Shown here: positions 1 to 5,183 of the stretch, in pieces | How the letters are laid out: every line of letters starts with the position of its first letter | How positions within the stretch are numbered: the stretch's first letter is position 1 | NCBI GenBank assembly: GCA_012974295.1 | Contig: JAAXQM010000056.1 | Coordinates: 1-5,652 of the forward strand | Length of the DNA: 5,652 nucleotides | Direction of reading: 5' to 3' | Origin: Dehalococcoidales bacterium | GTDB lineage: Bacteria; Chloroflexota; Dehalococcoidia; E44-bin15 | Program-made: the position numbers and the translations under genes | Notes under the pieces: generated by a model | Seen by the model: only the letters and a program-made list of their open reading frames with translations | Told to the model about the DNA's origin: nothing | The model's database searches: none

Positions 1-120
1 GACCGCTGAAAAAGAGGTGCAGGATACTTCCTGCCGGGGGTCTGGGGGTGTCCCCCAGATTTAAAAAGTCCCCCAAGATTGGCGGATTAGGGGGTTGATT
101 GAGAGTATTTTAGTAGTCTC
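1..120 (+). repeat. G/C-run hairpin repeat, copy 1 (full length)
   Basis: First of three full copies of an intergenic repeat of about 120 bp that runs from GACCGCTGAAAAAGAGG to GTAGTCTC. It may start before the window. Three hairpins are visible: h1 GCAGGA/TCCTGC (19-24 with 29-34), h2 TCTGGGGG/CCCCCAGA with a TGT loop (41-48 with 52-59), and h3 TCCCCC/GGCGGA (69-74 with 81-86), which has one broken pair at 83. The other full copies are at 3075-3290 and 3799-3919, and a partial copy is at 5094-5143. No open frame is conserved across copies, so this is a non-coding element. The type of element (mobile, or a structured RNA leader) is not known to me. Confidence 0.85.
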
Positions 121-127
121 ATATAAT
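99..127 (+). promoter_or_regulatory. Sigma70-type promoter for the nitrilase-transporter pair
   Basis: The -35 box TTGAGA (99-104, 5 of 6 consensus bases) and -10 box TATAAT (122-127, 6 of 6) are separated by the optimal 17 bp. Transcription would start near 134, giving a leader of about 140 nt before the TTG start at 275. The -35 box lies in the conserved 3' part of repeat copy 1, while the -10 box is in unique sequence just past the repeat end, so the promoter is a hybrid of the two. Confidence 0.7.
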
Positions 128-133
128 AGGTAT

Positions 134-274
134 TCCGGGTCATCGTATTGGCTCCTTATGGAACGTAAAGATACCTTTGGAAAAGGTGGATAAGTTTAGC
201 ACAGGAGGTTTTACATCAATCCCTGTAGTCTGTGATCAGGGGTAAATCCTGTAGTAACACTAAAGGGGTAGAAA
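134..274 (+). promoter_or_regulatory. 5' leader of the nitrilase gene, possible regulatory folding
   Basis: This transcribed leader holds no convincing gene. It has a small hairpin ACCTTT/AAAGGT (173-178 with 182-187) and an 11-codon ATG frame (158-193) without a Shine-Dalgarno site. A strong AGGAGG (203-208) has no usable start codon at the right distance. ACAGGA (201-206) can pair either with CCTGT (222-226) or with TCCTGT (247-252), and CCCTG (221-225) can instead pair with CAGGG (237-241). Mutually exclusive pairings are what an attenuator or riboswitch would show, but the stems are short and I recognise no known class. The SD used by the gene is AAGGGG at 263-268. Confidence 0.3.
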
Positions 275-1288
275 TTGAAGAGTGATACGAATCCAGTAGA
301 AAACGTGAGTGAGATAGAGCACTATCAGATTGGTGGCAGCGGTTTTCGGGTAACCGAAAGATATTTTTCTGATAACAATAGCCTGCCATCAATAGGCATT
401 GCGCAAATACATGCAATCGTACCTGACATTGAGGCGAATAAAGCCAAGATCATTCGCGCTATGGAGGTATTTAAAGACAGAAAGGTTAATGTTGCCATAT
501 TTCCCGAGTTCTCACTCTCCGGATACTTCTGGGAAGATGAAGAGGAGTGTTGGGAGTATATGGATCATGCCGTTATAGAGAATCATACCGAGTGGATCAA
601 CGGAACCCTGAAACCTTATCTTGATGACACATTCAAGGGTATTGTTTTAAATAACATCCGCAGAGGGCATGGGCAGAAATATGTAAACTCCACTTACCTT
701 ATCACCGAAAATAGTGATTATCTTAATGAAGAGCGTATGTACAACAAGATATTCCTTCCGGGGATCGAGCGCATATATACTGAGACCGGTGGAGACGATT
801 TCCTTATAGTAGATTCGAAGTTTGGTCGTTTTGGTTTCACTACGTGTTACGATATCTGTTTTGCACAGCTGGTTCTGGAATATGCGAAGATTGATAAAGT
901 GGACGCGATCGTTGAGGTGGCCTCCTGGCGAGGACTCGCCTTTCGGGATTATCCGGGGATGAATGTTGGAACTGACCTGTATTATGCTCAGCTGTGGGAT
1001 ATGCTTATATCCGCCATGGCGGCGACGAACCAGGTTTGGATCATTGCCTGTAACGCTGTGGGACGTCACGGTATTACCGGAGCCGCCTTTGCCGGCGGGT
1101 CCGGCCTCTGGGCGCCATCCGGGTTGAACCTCCTCAAAGCATCCCGCGTTAATGAAGAGCTCCTGATAATACACAACGTAGATATACATGGCCAGCGTGA
1201 GATTGAGAAAGACGATTTCAATTATGCCCTGGACTTTGAAGCAATTTACCGACCGGTTGAAGGCAAGCGTGCCTTTTCGCGGTTCTAA
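275..1288 (+). CDS. Nitrilase-superfamily carbon-nitrogen hydrolase
   Basis: A 337-residue cytoplasmic enzyme of the nitrilase (CN_hydrolase) superfamily, which cleaves C-N bonds in nitriles, amides or N-carbamoyl compounds through a cysteine thiol. The catalytic residues are visible: Glu78 in FPEFSLSGY, Lys158 in MYNKIFLPG and the nucleophile Cys191 in TTCYDICF; Glu165 or Glu170 could be the family's second glutamate. Length fits the larger family members (about 260-340), with a roughly 35-residue N-terminal extension before the core begins near SIGIAQIHAIVP. The start is the TTG at 275: an in-frame TAG lies at 269-271, and AAGGGG (263-268) sits 6 nt upstream. A GTG at 305 is possible but lacks an SD. 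It is followed 58 bp downstream by an exporter gene with no obvious terminator between, so an operon is likely. The substrate cannot be assigned. Long reverse-strand frames across it are shadows. Confidence 0.9.
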   Translation: MKSDTNPVENVSEIEHYQIGGSGFRVTERYFSDNNSLPSIGIAQIHAIVPDIEANKAKIIRAMEVFKDRKVNVAIFPEFSLSGYFWEDEEECWEYMDHAVIENHTEWINGTLKPYLDDTFKGIVLNNIRRGHGQKYVNSTYLITENSDYLNEERMYNKIFLPGIERIYTETGGDDFLIVDSKFGRFGFTTCYDICFAQLVLEYAKIDKVDAIVEVASWRGLAFRDYPGMNVGTDLYYAQLWDMLISAMAATNQVWIIACNAVGRHGITGAAFAGGSGLWAPSGLNLLKASRVNEELLIIHNVDIHGQREIEKDDFNYALDFEAIYRPVEGKRAFSRF

Positions 1289-1346
1289 AATGATTTGTCC
1301 TCTACTCTTGTTTAGGGACCTGCAACGAGCAAAGGGAGGAAAATAA

Positions 1347-2993
1347 ATGAAGAAGTACGGTGTACTGATCGTAGTGTCCCTGGCCATGTTCATCCTCACG
1401 CTCGATACGACCATGATGAATGTGGCTATAACAGCTATAGCCCAGGACCTGGATACCGAAATTCAGAATATTCAGCTGGCGGTTTCCTTATATGCCCTAA
1501 TAATGGCCGCCTTCATGATCACGGGTGCAAAGCTGGCCAACATGTACGGAACCAAGCGGATATTTCTCATTGGCACGGTCATGTATGGCGTGGGCACCCT
1601 GACAGCGGCCCTTAGCCAAAATATAGGCATGCTCATTGCTGGATGGTCCATTATCGAAGGGCTGGGCGCAGCTTTGATGATGCCGGCTATAGCGACATTT
1701 CTTATGGTCAGCTACAAAGGCAAGGAACGAATGACTGCCTTTGCTGTTTTCACGGCTGTTGCGGTGGGGGGCGCAGCTATTGGGCCTATTGTAGGGGGTG
1801 CATTCACCACCTACGCCAGCTGGCGCTGGGCGTTTGCCTCCGAGGCTGTCATTGTGGTAATCGTTCTCGCCTTTTCATACCTGCTTATCAGTCAAAAGAA
1901 ACCGGTGAAGCCCAAACTGGACTGGTTCGGTGTTGTGCTATCCGCGGCGGGTATGGCCTGTCTGGTATACGGGTTGATACTCACCACTAACTATGGCTGG
2001 TGGAATGCCAAGAGGCCTTTTGTAATAGGAGGACTGGAGATCGCGCCATTTGGGATTTCCTTCGCCGCTATACTGATGATCGCTGGTATAATCTTCCTGC
2101 TATTATTTGTCGTGTGGCTAATCAGGCAAGAGAGGAGGGGCAACGAACCCCTGTCGCCAACCTCTCTTTTCAAGAACAAACCTTACATAGCGGGGAATAC
2201 GGTATTCCTGATGCTGCAGCTGTGTATAGCTGCAATGCTTTTCACCATACCATTCTTTTTACAATCTGTGTTATTCAAGAGTGCCATCGAATCTGGAATC
2301 GCTCTCATGCCTCTCACATTAGCCATGCTGGTCTTCGTCTTCGTTACATCCCGGCTGGCTTCCCGGTTCCCGGTCAAATACCTTGTCATAATCGGGGCTA
2401 TTATCTGCGTTGCAGGAACCATTCTTTTAGCAAATTCTTTCAGTGTAGATATGTCAGTTACTGACATGCTGCCGGGACTTATAGTAATCGGTATTGGATT
2501 GGGACTTGCGAACTCCCAACTTCAGAATCTGATATTATCCTCAACGAAAGGGGATGTAGCAGACGAAGCATCGGGGCTCATGAACAGCTTTCGGAATCTG
2601 GGTACCTCCATGGGGACGGCTGTAGTCGTTTCACTGTTGTTGACCTTCCTCTTCTCGAGTCTTGTCTCGGGAATCAACGACAGCGAAGTCCTCCCCGAAG
2701 AAGATAAGCAGATGTGGAATGTGATCCTGACGGATACTATTAAACACATGGAAAAAGAGGAATTCGAAGAGTTAGTTAAAGAAATCATCGCTGATTACCC
2801 GGATGAATACGTCGAAGAGCTGCAGAGTGTATCTGACGATTCTATAGCGAACTCCATGAGAATCAGCTATTATGTCATTGCCGGGGTATTCGGTATTTCC
2901 CTGGCAACCTCACTTCTACTGCCCAGGCGAAAGCTCGTTTCAGCCTCGGGCGACTCTTCGAAGGATAACGAGGAATTGGACAAGCAAAGCTGA
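1347..2993 (+). CDS. DHA2-family (EmrB/QacA-type) 14-TM MFS transporter
   Basis: A 548-residue inner-membrane proton-coupled exporter of the major facilitator superfamily, DHA2 group, usually involved in efflux of drugs or other amphiphilic compounds. Seen in order: TM1 with the DHA2 signature LDTTMMNVAI (19-28); a motif-A region AKLANMYGTKR (61-71) after TM2; motif C GGAAIGPIVGG (141-151) in TM5; WRWAF (159-163) before TM6; and about 14 hydrophobic segments in total, the last near 505-526. A long acidic hydrophilic stretch (about 441-503) lies between TM13 and TM14, and the tail is polar. Motif A has Asn65 and Met66 where Asp-Arg is usual. The ATG at 1347 has a strong SD GGGAGGA (1334-1340) 6 nt upstream. 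It probably shares the nitrilase transcript and might export its substrate or product, but that is inference; the drug-efflux label rests only on family membership. Confidence 0.93.
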   Translation: MKKYGVLIVVSLAMFILTLDTTMMNVAITAIAQDLDTEIQNIQLAVSLYALIMAAFMITGAKLANMYGTKRIFLIGTVMYGVGTLTAALSQNIGMLIAGWSIIEGLGAALMMPAIATFLMVSYKGKERMTAFAVFTAVAVGGAAIGPIVGGAFTTYASWRWAFASEAVIVVIVLAFSYLLISQKKPVKPKLDWFGVVLSAAGMACLVYGLILTTNYGWWNAKRPFVIGGLEIAPFGISFAAILMIAGIIFLLLFVVWLIRQERRGNEPLSPTSLFKNKPYIAGNTVFLMLQLCIAAMLFTIPFFLQSVLFKSAIESGIALMPLTLAMLVFVFVTSRLASRFPVKYLVIIGAIICVAGTILLANSFSVDMSVTDMLPGLIVIGIGLGLANSQLQNLILSSTKGDVADEASGLMNSFRNLGTSMGTAVVVSLLLTFLFSSLVSGINDSEVLPEEDKQMWNVILTDTIKHMEKEEFEELVKEIIADYPDEYVEELQSVSDDSIANSMRISYYVIAGVFGISLATSLLLPRRKLVSASGDSSKDNEELDKQS

Positions 2994-3044
2994 TCTAGTC
3001 ACCAGGTCTTGTGTTTGTACCAATTTTCACAGCTTTGGGGTACA

Positions 3045-3072
3045 TTGACATCTATAGACTTCTGTATATAAT
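3045..3072 (+). promoter_or_regulatory. Perfect-consensus sigma70 promoter upstream of the OB-fold gene
   Basis: TTGACA (3045-3050) and TATAAT (3067-3072) both match the consensus at 6 of 6 positions, with a 16-bp spacer. The expected transcription start is near 3079, which is the GCTGAAAAAG beginning of repeat copy 2. The whole repeat would therefore be the first part of a 5' leader of about 232 nt ending at the ATG at 3311. The MFS gene stops 51 bp upstream at 2993, so this starts a new transcription unit. Confidence 0.8.
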
Positions 3073-3074
3073 GA

Positions 3075-3290
3075 GATTGCTGAAAAAGAGGTGCAGGATA
3101 CTTCCTGCTGGGGTCTGGGGGTGGGCAGAATTGTATGGCCATGTTTATCTATTACTCCTCAGGGCAGCTGCGGGGTATAGGGAGTCCAGAGGGAGTTCCC
3201 TCTGGCCGGGGTCTGGGGGTGTCCCCCAGCTTTAAAAAAATCCCCCAAGATTGGGGGATATAGGGGGTTGATTGAGACTATTTCATCAGT
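3075..3290 (+). repeat. G/C-run hairpin repeat, copy 2 (chimeric, with 98-bp extra segment)
   Basis: The 5' half (3075-3123) matches copy 1, including h1 GCAGGA/TCCTGC (3093-3098 with 3103-3108). The 3' half (3208-3290) also matches, with h2 CTGGGGG/CCCCCAG (3213-3219 with 3223-3229) and h3 ATCCCCC/GGGGGAT (3240-3246 with 3253-3259). Between them is a segment absent from copies 1 and 3. It is bounded by the 14-nt direct repeat GGGGTCTGGGGGTG (3110-3123 and 3208-3221, period 98), and contains an extra perfect hairpin CCAGAGGG/CCCTCTGG (3186-3193 with 3198-3205). The segment 3182-3231 matches 5094-5143 at 44 of 50 positions, so copy 2 joins two versions of the element. Confidence 0.85.
3234..3259 (-). 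terminator. Possible intrinsic terminator for antisense transcription
   Basis: Read on the minus strand, hairpin h3 of repeat copy 2 is a 7-bp stem (ATCCCCC/GGGGGAT, 6-nt loop) followed directly by six T residues, which is the form of an intrinsic terminator. Copy 1 keeps a weaker version (one broken pair, then CTTTTT), and copy 3 only CTTT. No minus-strand gene lies just upstream of it, so it would stop antisense transcripts, or the resemblance is incidental. Confidence 0.4.
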
Positions 3291-3310
3291 ATCTTAGAAG
3301 GAGATGAGTT

Positions 3311-3790
3311 ATGAACAATAAATGGATATGGATTGGCGTAATGGCTGTGATTCTGATTGGGGGCACCCTTGGCGGCGTGTTACTGTTAACTGCAGTGTGT
3401 GAAAATACAGGTTCTCCGCCAGTTCCTGACTGTCCGTCAGGCCTGATATGCCCAACATCCGGAGAATTGTGTGATGTTTATGCTGAGAATGAAATAACCG
3501 GAGACGCCACGTATAAGGGAAACAATCTCAGGGTATCCGGCAGAGTAAAGGAAGTAAAAAGGAGCGCCATACCAGGAAATACCTACCTCGAGTTAGCTTG
3601 CCCAGGGGTACTCAATTTTGGCATGCGGTGTTATTTCACCACGGCAAATGAAGATATGTTGATAGGTATAGAGAAGGGCGAAGATGTATTAGTTACCGGT
3701 GTTGGTAGCGGTTATCAAACTCTTATTGATTCTGGTTTTACTTACCAGGTACCGACTGTAGATCAAATCACCTCTGTTGAGGAATACTAA
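3311..3790 (+). CDS. Membrane-anchored or exported OB-fold protein (tRNA_anti-like)
   Basis: A 159-residue protein with an N-terminal hydrophobic segment (about 5-29, after MNNKW) that could be a signal peptide or single-pass anchor, then a short Pro/Cys-rich linker and a domain (about 54-135) resembling the tRNA_anti-like OB-fold family. The resemblance is the pattern DVYAENEITGDATYKG, then LRVSGRVKEV, a hydrophobic strand, MRCYFT, and EKGEDVLVTGVGSG. That family is found in small exported proteins of unknown role, and nucleic-acid binding is not shown. Cys30 follows LTAV, which is not a good lipobox. Cysteines at 30, 41, 47, 54, 97 and 107 would lie outside the membrane and could form disulfides. 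The ATG is well supported by AAGGAG (3298-3303), 7 nt upstream. It appears to be transcribed from the strong promoter at 3045-3072, behind repeat copy 2. Function unknown. Confidence 0.8.
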   Translation: MNNKWIWIGVMAVILIGGTLGGVLLLTAVCENTGSPPVPDCPSGLICPTSGELCDVYAENEITGDATYKGNNLRVSGRVKEVKRSAIPGNTYLELACPGVLNFGMRCYFTTANEDMLIGIEKGEDVLVTGVGSGYQTLIDSGFTYQVPTVDQITSVEEY

Positions 3791-3798
3791 ATAAATAA

Positions 3799-3919
3799 GA
3801 CCGCTGAAAAAGAGGTGCAAGATACTTTCTTGCTGGGGGTCCGGGGAGTGGCCCCCAGCTTTCAAAGTCCCCCATGATTGGGGGATTAGGGGGTTGATTG
3901 AGGCTATTACTGTAGTCTC
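3799..3919 (+). repeat. G/C-run hairpin repeat, copy 3 (full length)
   Basis: A full copy starting GACCGCTGAAAAAGAGG, 9 bp after the OB-fold gene stop, and ending GTAGTCTC, 15 bp before the GTG proposed for the YihY-family gene. Hairpin h1 is GCAAGA/TCTTGC (3817-3822 with 3828-3833); compared with copy 1, both sides of one pair changed (G-C to A-T), so the stem is kept. The CCCCCAGC arm of h2 (3852-3859) pairs best here with the first G-run GCTGGGGG (3832-3839). Hairpin h3 is TCCCCC/GGGGGA (3868-3873 with 3880-3885). Confidence 0.85.
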
Positions 3920-3934
3920 TGTTAGTTGGAAATC

Positions 3935-4830
3935 GTGAAATCATTTTTTCAACGTAGAAAAAGGCTACTGGCCGAAAGAAAGCAGCGTATCGGTCAAAGG
4001 CTTATAAAAAAAAAGTAGTACGACTTGCAGTCGAGACTGCCAGAGGATTCCGTGCTCACGATGCAACCTTTATGGCAGCAGGGGTATCTTACTACGGTAT
4101 TCTCTCCGTGTTCCCGCTAATTCTAGGACTTCTAGCTATTCTAGGATTTTTTCTCCCTTCGGAAACAGTGCAGCAGGTTCTATTTGACCTCTTTAGGGAT
4201 ATCTTCCCGGGATCCATTGACTGGCTGGAAGAGAGCATTGAAACTCTAATACGACTTAGAGGCCCTATTGGTATAGTGGGCCTGATCGGGCTTATATGGG
4301 CCGGCAGCGCTTTCTTCGGTGCTGTGAGCAGGGCCATAAACCGTACGTGGGGCGTTCACAAGGACCGTCCATACCACCTGAGGAAGCTGCGTGATCTCAG
4401 TATGGTGCTCGGTATCGTTATACTAATGCTCATGTCCATGGGCTTGAATTCATTTCTATCGATCCTGAGCCAATCGGATGTTTCACTGCCGGGCGGTGCC
4501 GTCGATTTTGCCTTAAGGTTATTTAGTTTCCTGGCTGTCCTGGCTGTATTCTCCATCGTATACCGATATGTTCCCAATACCAGGGTTCTATGGCGCTATG
4601 TCTGGCCGGGAGCACTTGTGGCAGCCATCGCCTTCGAAATTGCTCAGTTTCTGTTTGCGACTTATCTGACTAGCTGGGCGAACTATCAGCAGATATACGG
4701 TCAGGTGGCATCCCTTATTGTCCTGCTCGTGTGGGTATACTTTGCCGCTTTAATCGTTATTATCGGCTCAGAGCTTAGTGCTCAATATAGCCGCATGAGG
4801 TACAAGGCAGATACTGGCGAAACGGCATAG
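3935..4830 (+). CDS. YihY/BrkB-family inner-membrane protein, frames joined by -1 shift
   Basis: The body (ATG 4072 to stop 4830, 252 residues) is a six-TM protein of the YihY/virulence factor BrkB family, whose role is not settled. Hallmarks, numbered from that Met, are MAAGVSYYGILSVFPL (1-16), YRYVPNT (164-170), WPGALVAA (178-185), YGQVASLIVLLVWVY (209-223) and GSELSAQY (232-239). Family members normally have about 30 residues before MAAG. The coding frame indeed continues upstream (VVRLAVETARGFRAHDATF) but has no ATG, GTG or TTG before a TAG at 3955. The missing basic N-terminus is in the next frame: GTG 3935 begins MKSFFQRRKR and runs to KKK-TAG at 4016-4018. A -1 shift in the A9 run (4006-4014) joins them into about 298 residues, near E. 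coli YihY (290). The GTG has only a weak GGAAA (3928-3932). A conventional call would start at 4072 and lose the N-terminus. Confidence 0.85.
3995..4040 (+). promoter_or_regulatory. Putative -1 ribosomal frameshift site (A_AAA_AAG) in the YihY-family gene
   Basis: The A9 run plus G contains the heptamer A_AAA_AAG (4009-4015), in register with the GTG-3935 frame and followed at once by zero-frame TAG (4016-4018). Slipping back one base continues with AAA-GTA-GTA into the YihY body. An SD-like AAAGG (3996-4000) lies 8 nt upstream. Downstream, a small stem CGACT/AGTCG (4021-4025 with 4029-4033) starts 5 nt after the heptamer, and an alternative stem GCAGT/ACTGC with a CGAG loop lies at 4027-4040. 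These are the three elements of the dnaX-type signal. A9 could also cause RNA polymerase slippage, or the run may simply be one A short through mutation or sequencing error. Confidence 0.5.
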
Positions 4831-4834
4831 GTTT

Positions 4835-4853
4835 CCCGTGGATTGAATACGGG
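4835..4853 (+). other. Weak stem-loop after the YihY-family gene
   Basis: CCCGT (4835-4839) can pair with ACGGG (4849-4853) just after the stop codon at 4830. The stem is only 5 bp and is not followed by a T-run, so I do not call it an intrinsic terminator. It is the only structure near the 3' end of the gene before the repeat cluster starting at 4896. Confidence 0.25.
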
Positions 4854-4895
4854 CAACTAAAACAAATGTTTCAGTGATACGATGGCCTGCAGTGT

Positions 4896-4972
4896 TGTCA
4901 TGCTGAATTTATTTCAGCATCTCTCGTTTCAGCCTATTAATCTTGAGATTACGAAACAAGTTCGGAATGACA
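4896..4972. repeat. 77-bp palindromic repeat (TGTCAT...ATGACA)
   Basis: The two 28-nt arms (4896-4923 and 4945-4972) are inverted copies that match at 21 of 28 positions, several of the rest being G-T wobbles. The left arm also has an inner hairpin TGCTGAA/TTCAGCA (4901-4907 with 4913-4919). Such GTCATnCTGAA palindromes are common intergenic repeats in many bacterial genomes and often give spurious peptides containing MLNLFQHL, as one frame does here. No transposase is present, so at most it is a non-autonomous, MITE-like element. Confidence 0.75.
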
Positions 4973-4987
4973 TAGAATCAAGATCTG

Positions 4988-5084
4988 CCGTCACTGCGAC
5001 ACCAGACTTATCGGGGCGCGGCAATCTCAGCGTCTCACCACCACCTCGAGATTGCTTCGTCGCTATCGTTCCTCGCAATGACGG
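4988..5084. repeat. 97-bp palindromic repeat (CCGTCAnTGCGA...TCGCAATGACGG)
   Basis: The terminal inverted repeats CCGTCACTGCGA (4988-4999) and TCGCAATGACGG (5073-5084) match at 11 of 12 positions. An inner exact pair GCAATCTC/GAGATTGC (5021-5028 with 5048-5055) closes the central loop. This is the second common intergenic palindrome type ('GTCATTGCGA ... GCAATCTC'), placed 15 bp after the first. The middle of the arms has diverged. It carries no gene of its own. Confidence 0.75.
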
Positions 5085-5093
5085 TGGACAAGA

Positions 5094-5143
5094 GAGTACA
5101 GAGGGATTTCCCTGTGGCGGGTGGCTGGGGGTGTCCCCCAGCT
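5094..5143 (+). repeat. G/C-run hairpin repeat, copy 4 (partial)
   Basis: Matches 3182-3231 of repeat copy 2 at 44 of 50 positions, without gaps. It contains the alternative 5' hairpin (CAGAGGG/CCCTGTG, 5099-5105 with 5110-5116, with one G-G mismatch) and a perfect h2 GCTGGGGG/CCCCCAGC with a TGT loop (5124-5131 with 5135-5142). It lacks h3 and the TTGATTGAG tail, and begins 9 bp after the 97-bp palindrome. A 13-nt odd palindrome TAAACCTGGTTTA follows at 5159-5171. The remainder of 4831-5183 holds nothing I can support as a gene. Confidence 0.7.
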
Positions 5144-5183
5144 ATACCCAGCCCCCGCTAAACCTGGTTTAAGGGAGAGATTA

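Noticed and set aside
36..94. G-quadruplex formation by the G-runs of the repeat
   Set aside because: Four G-runs exist, but the loops are long and C-runs between them favour hairpins, so I would not call it.
1289..1346. Terminator between the nitrilase and transporter genes
   Set aside because: I found no stem-loop followed by a T-run in these 58 bases.
647..1414. 255-residue open frame on the minus strand across the nitrilase gene
   Set aside because: It lies antisense to a gene with clear catalytic motifs and has no recognisable domain; it is a shadow frame.
1643..2464. Two plus-strand frames of 115 and 154 residues inside the MFS gene, plus reverse-strand frames of 62-94 residues in the same gene
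   Set aside because: All overlap the transporter reading frame, which has unmistakable membrane segments and motifs; their compositions are not protein-like.
3011..3235. 74-residue frame running through the promoter and repeat copy 2
   Set aside because: It is composed of repeat sequence, overlaps a consensus promoter and is not kept in the other copies.
4092..4577. Minus-strand frames of 81 and 73 residues inside the YihY-family gene
   Set aside because: They are antisense to a conserved membrane protein, with no ribosome binding site or domain noted.
1..5143. CRISPR array
   Set aside because: The repeats are far apart (about 0.7-3 kb), about 120 bp long and lie between genes, with no regular spacers and no cas genes.
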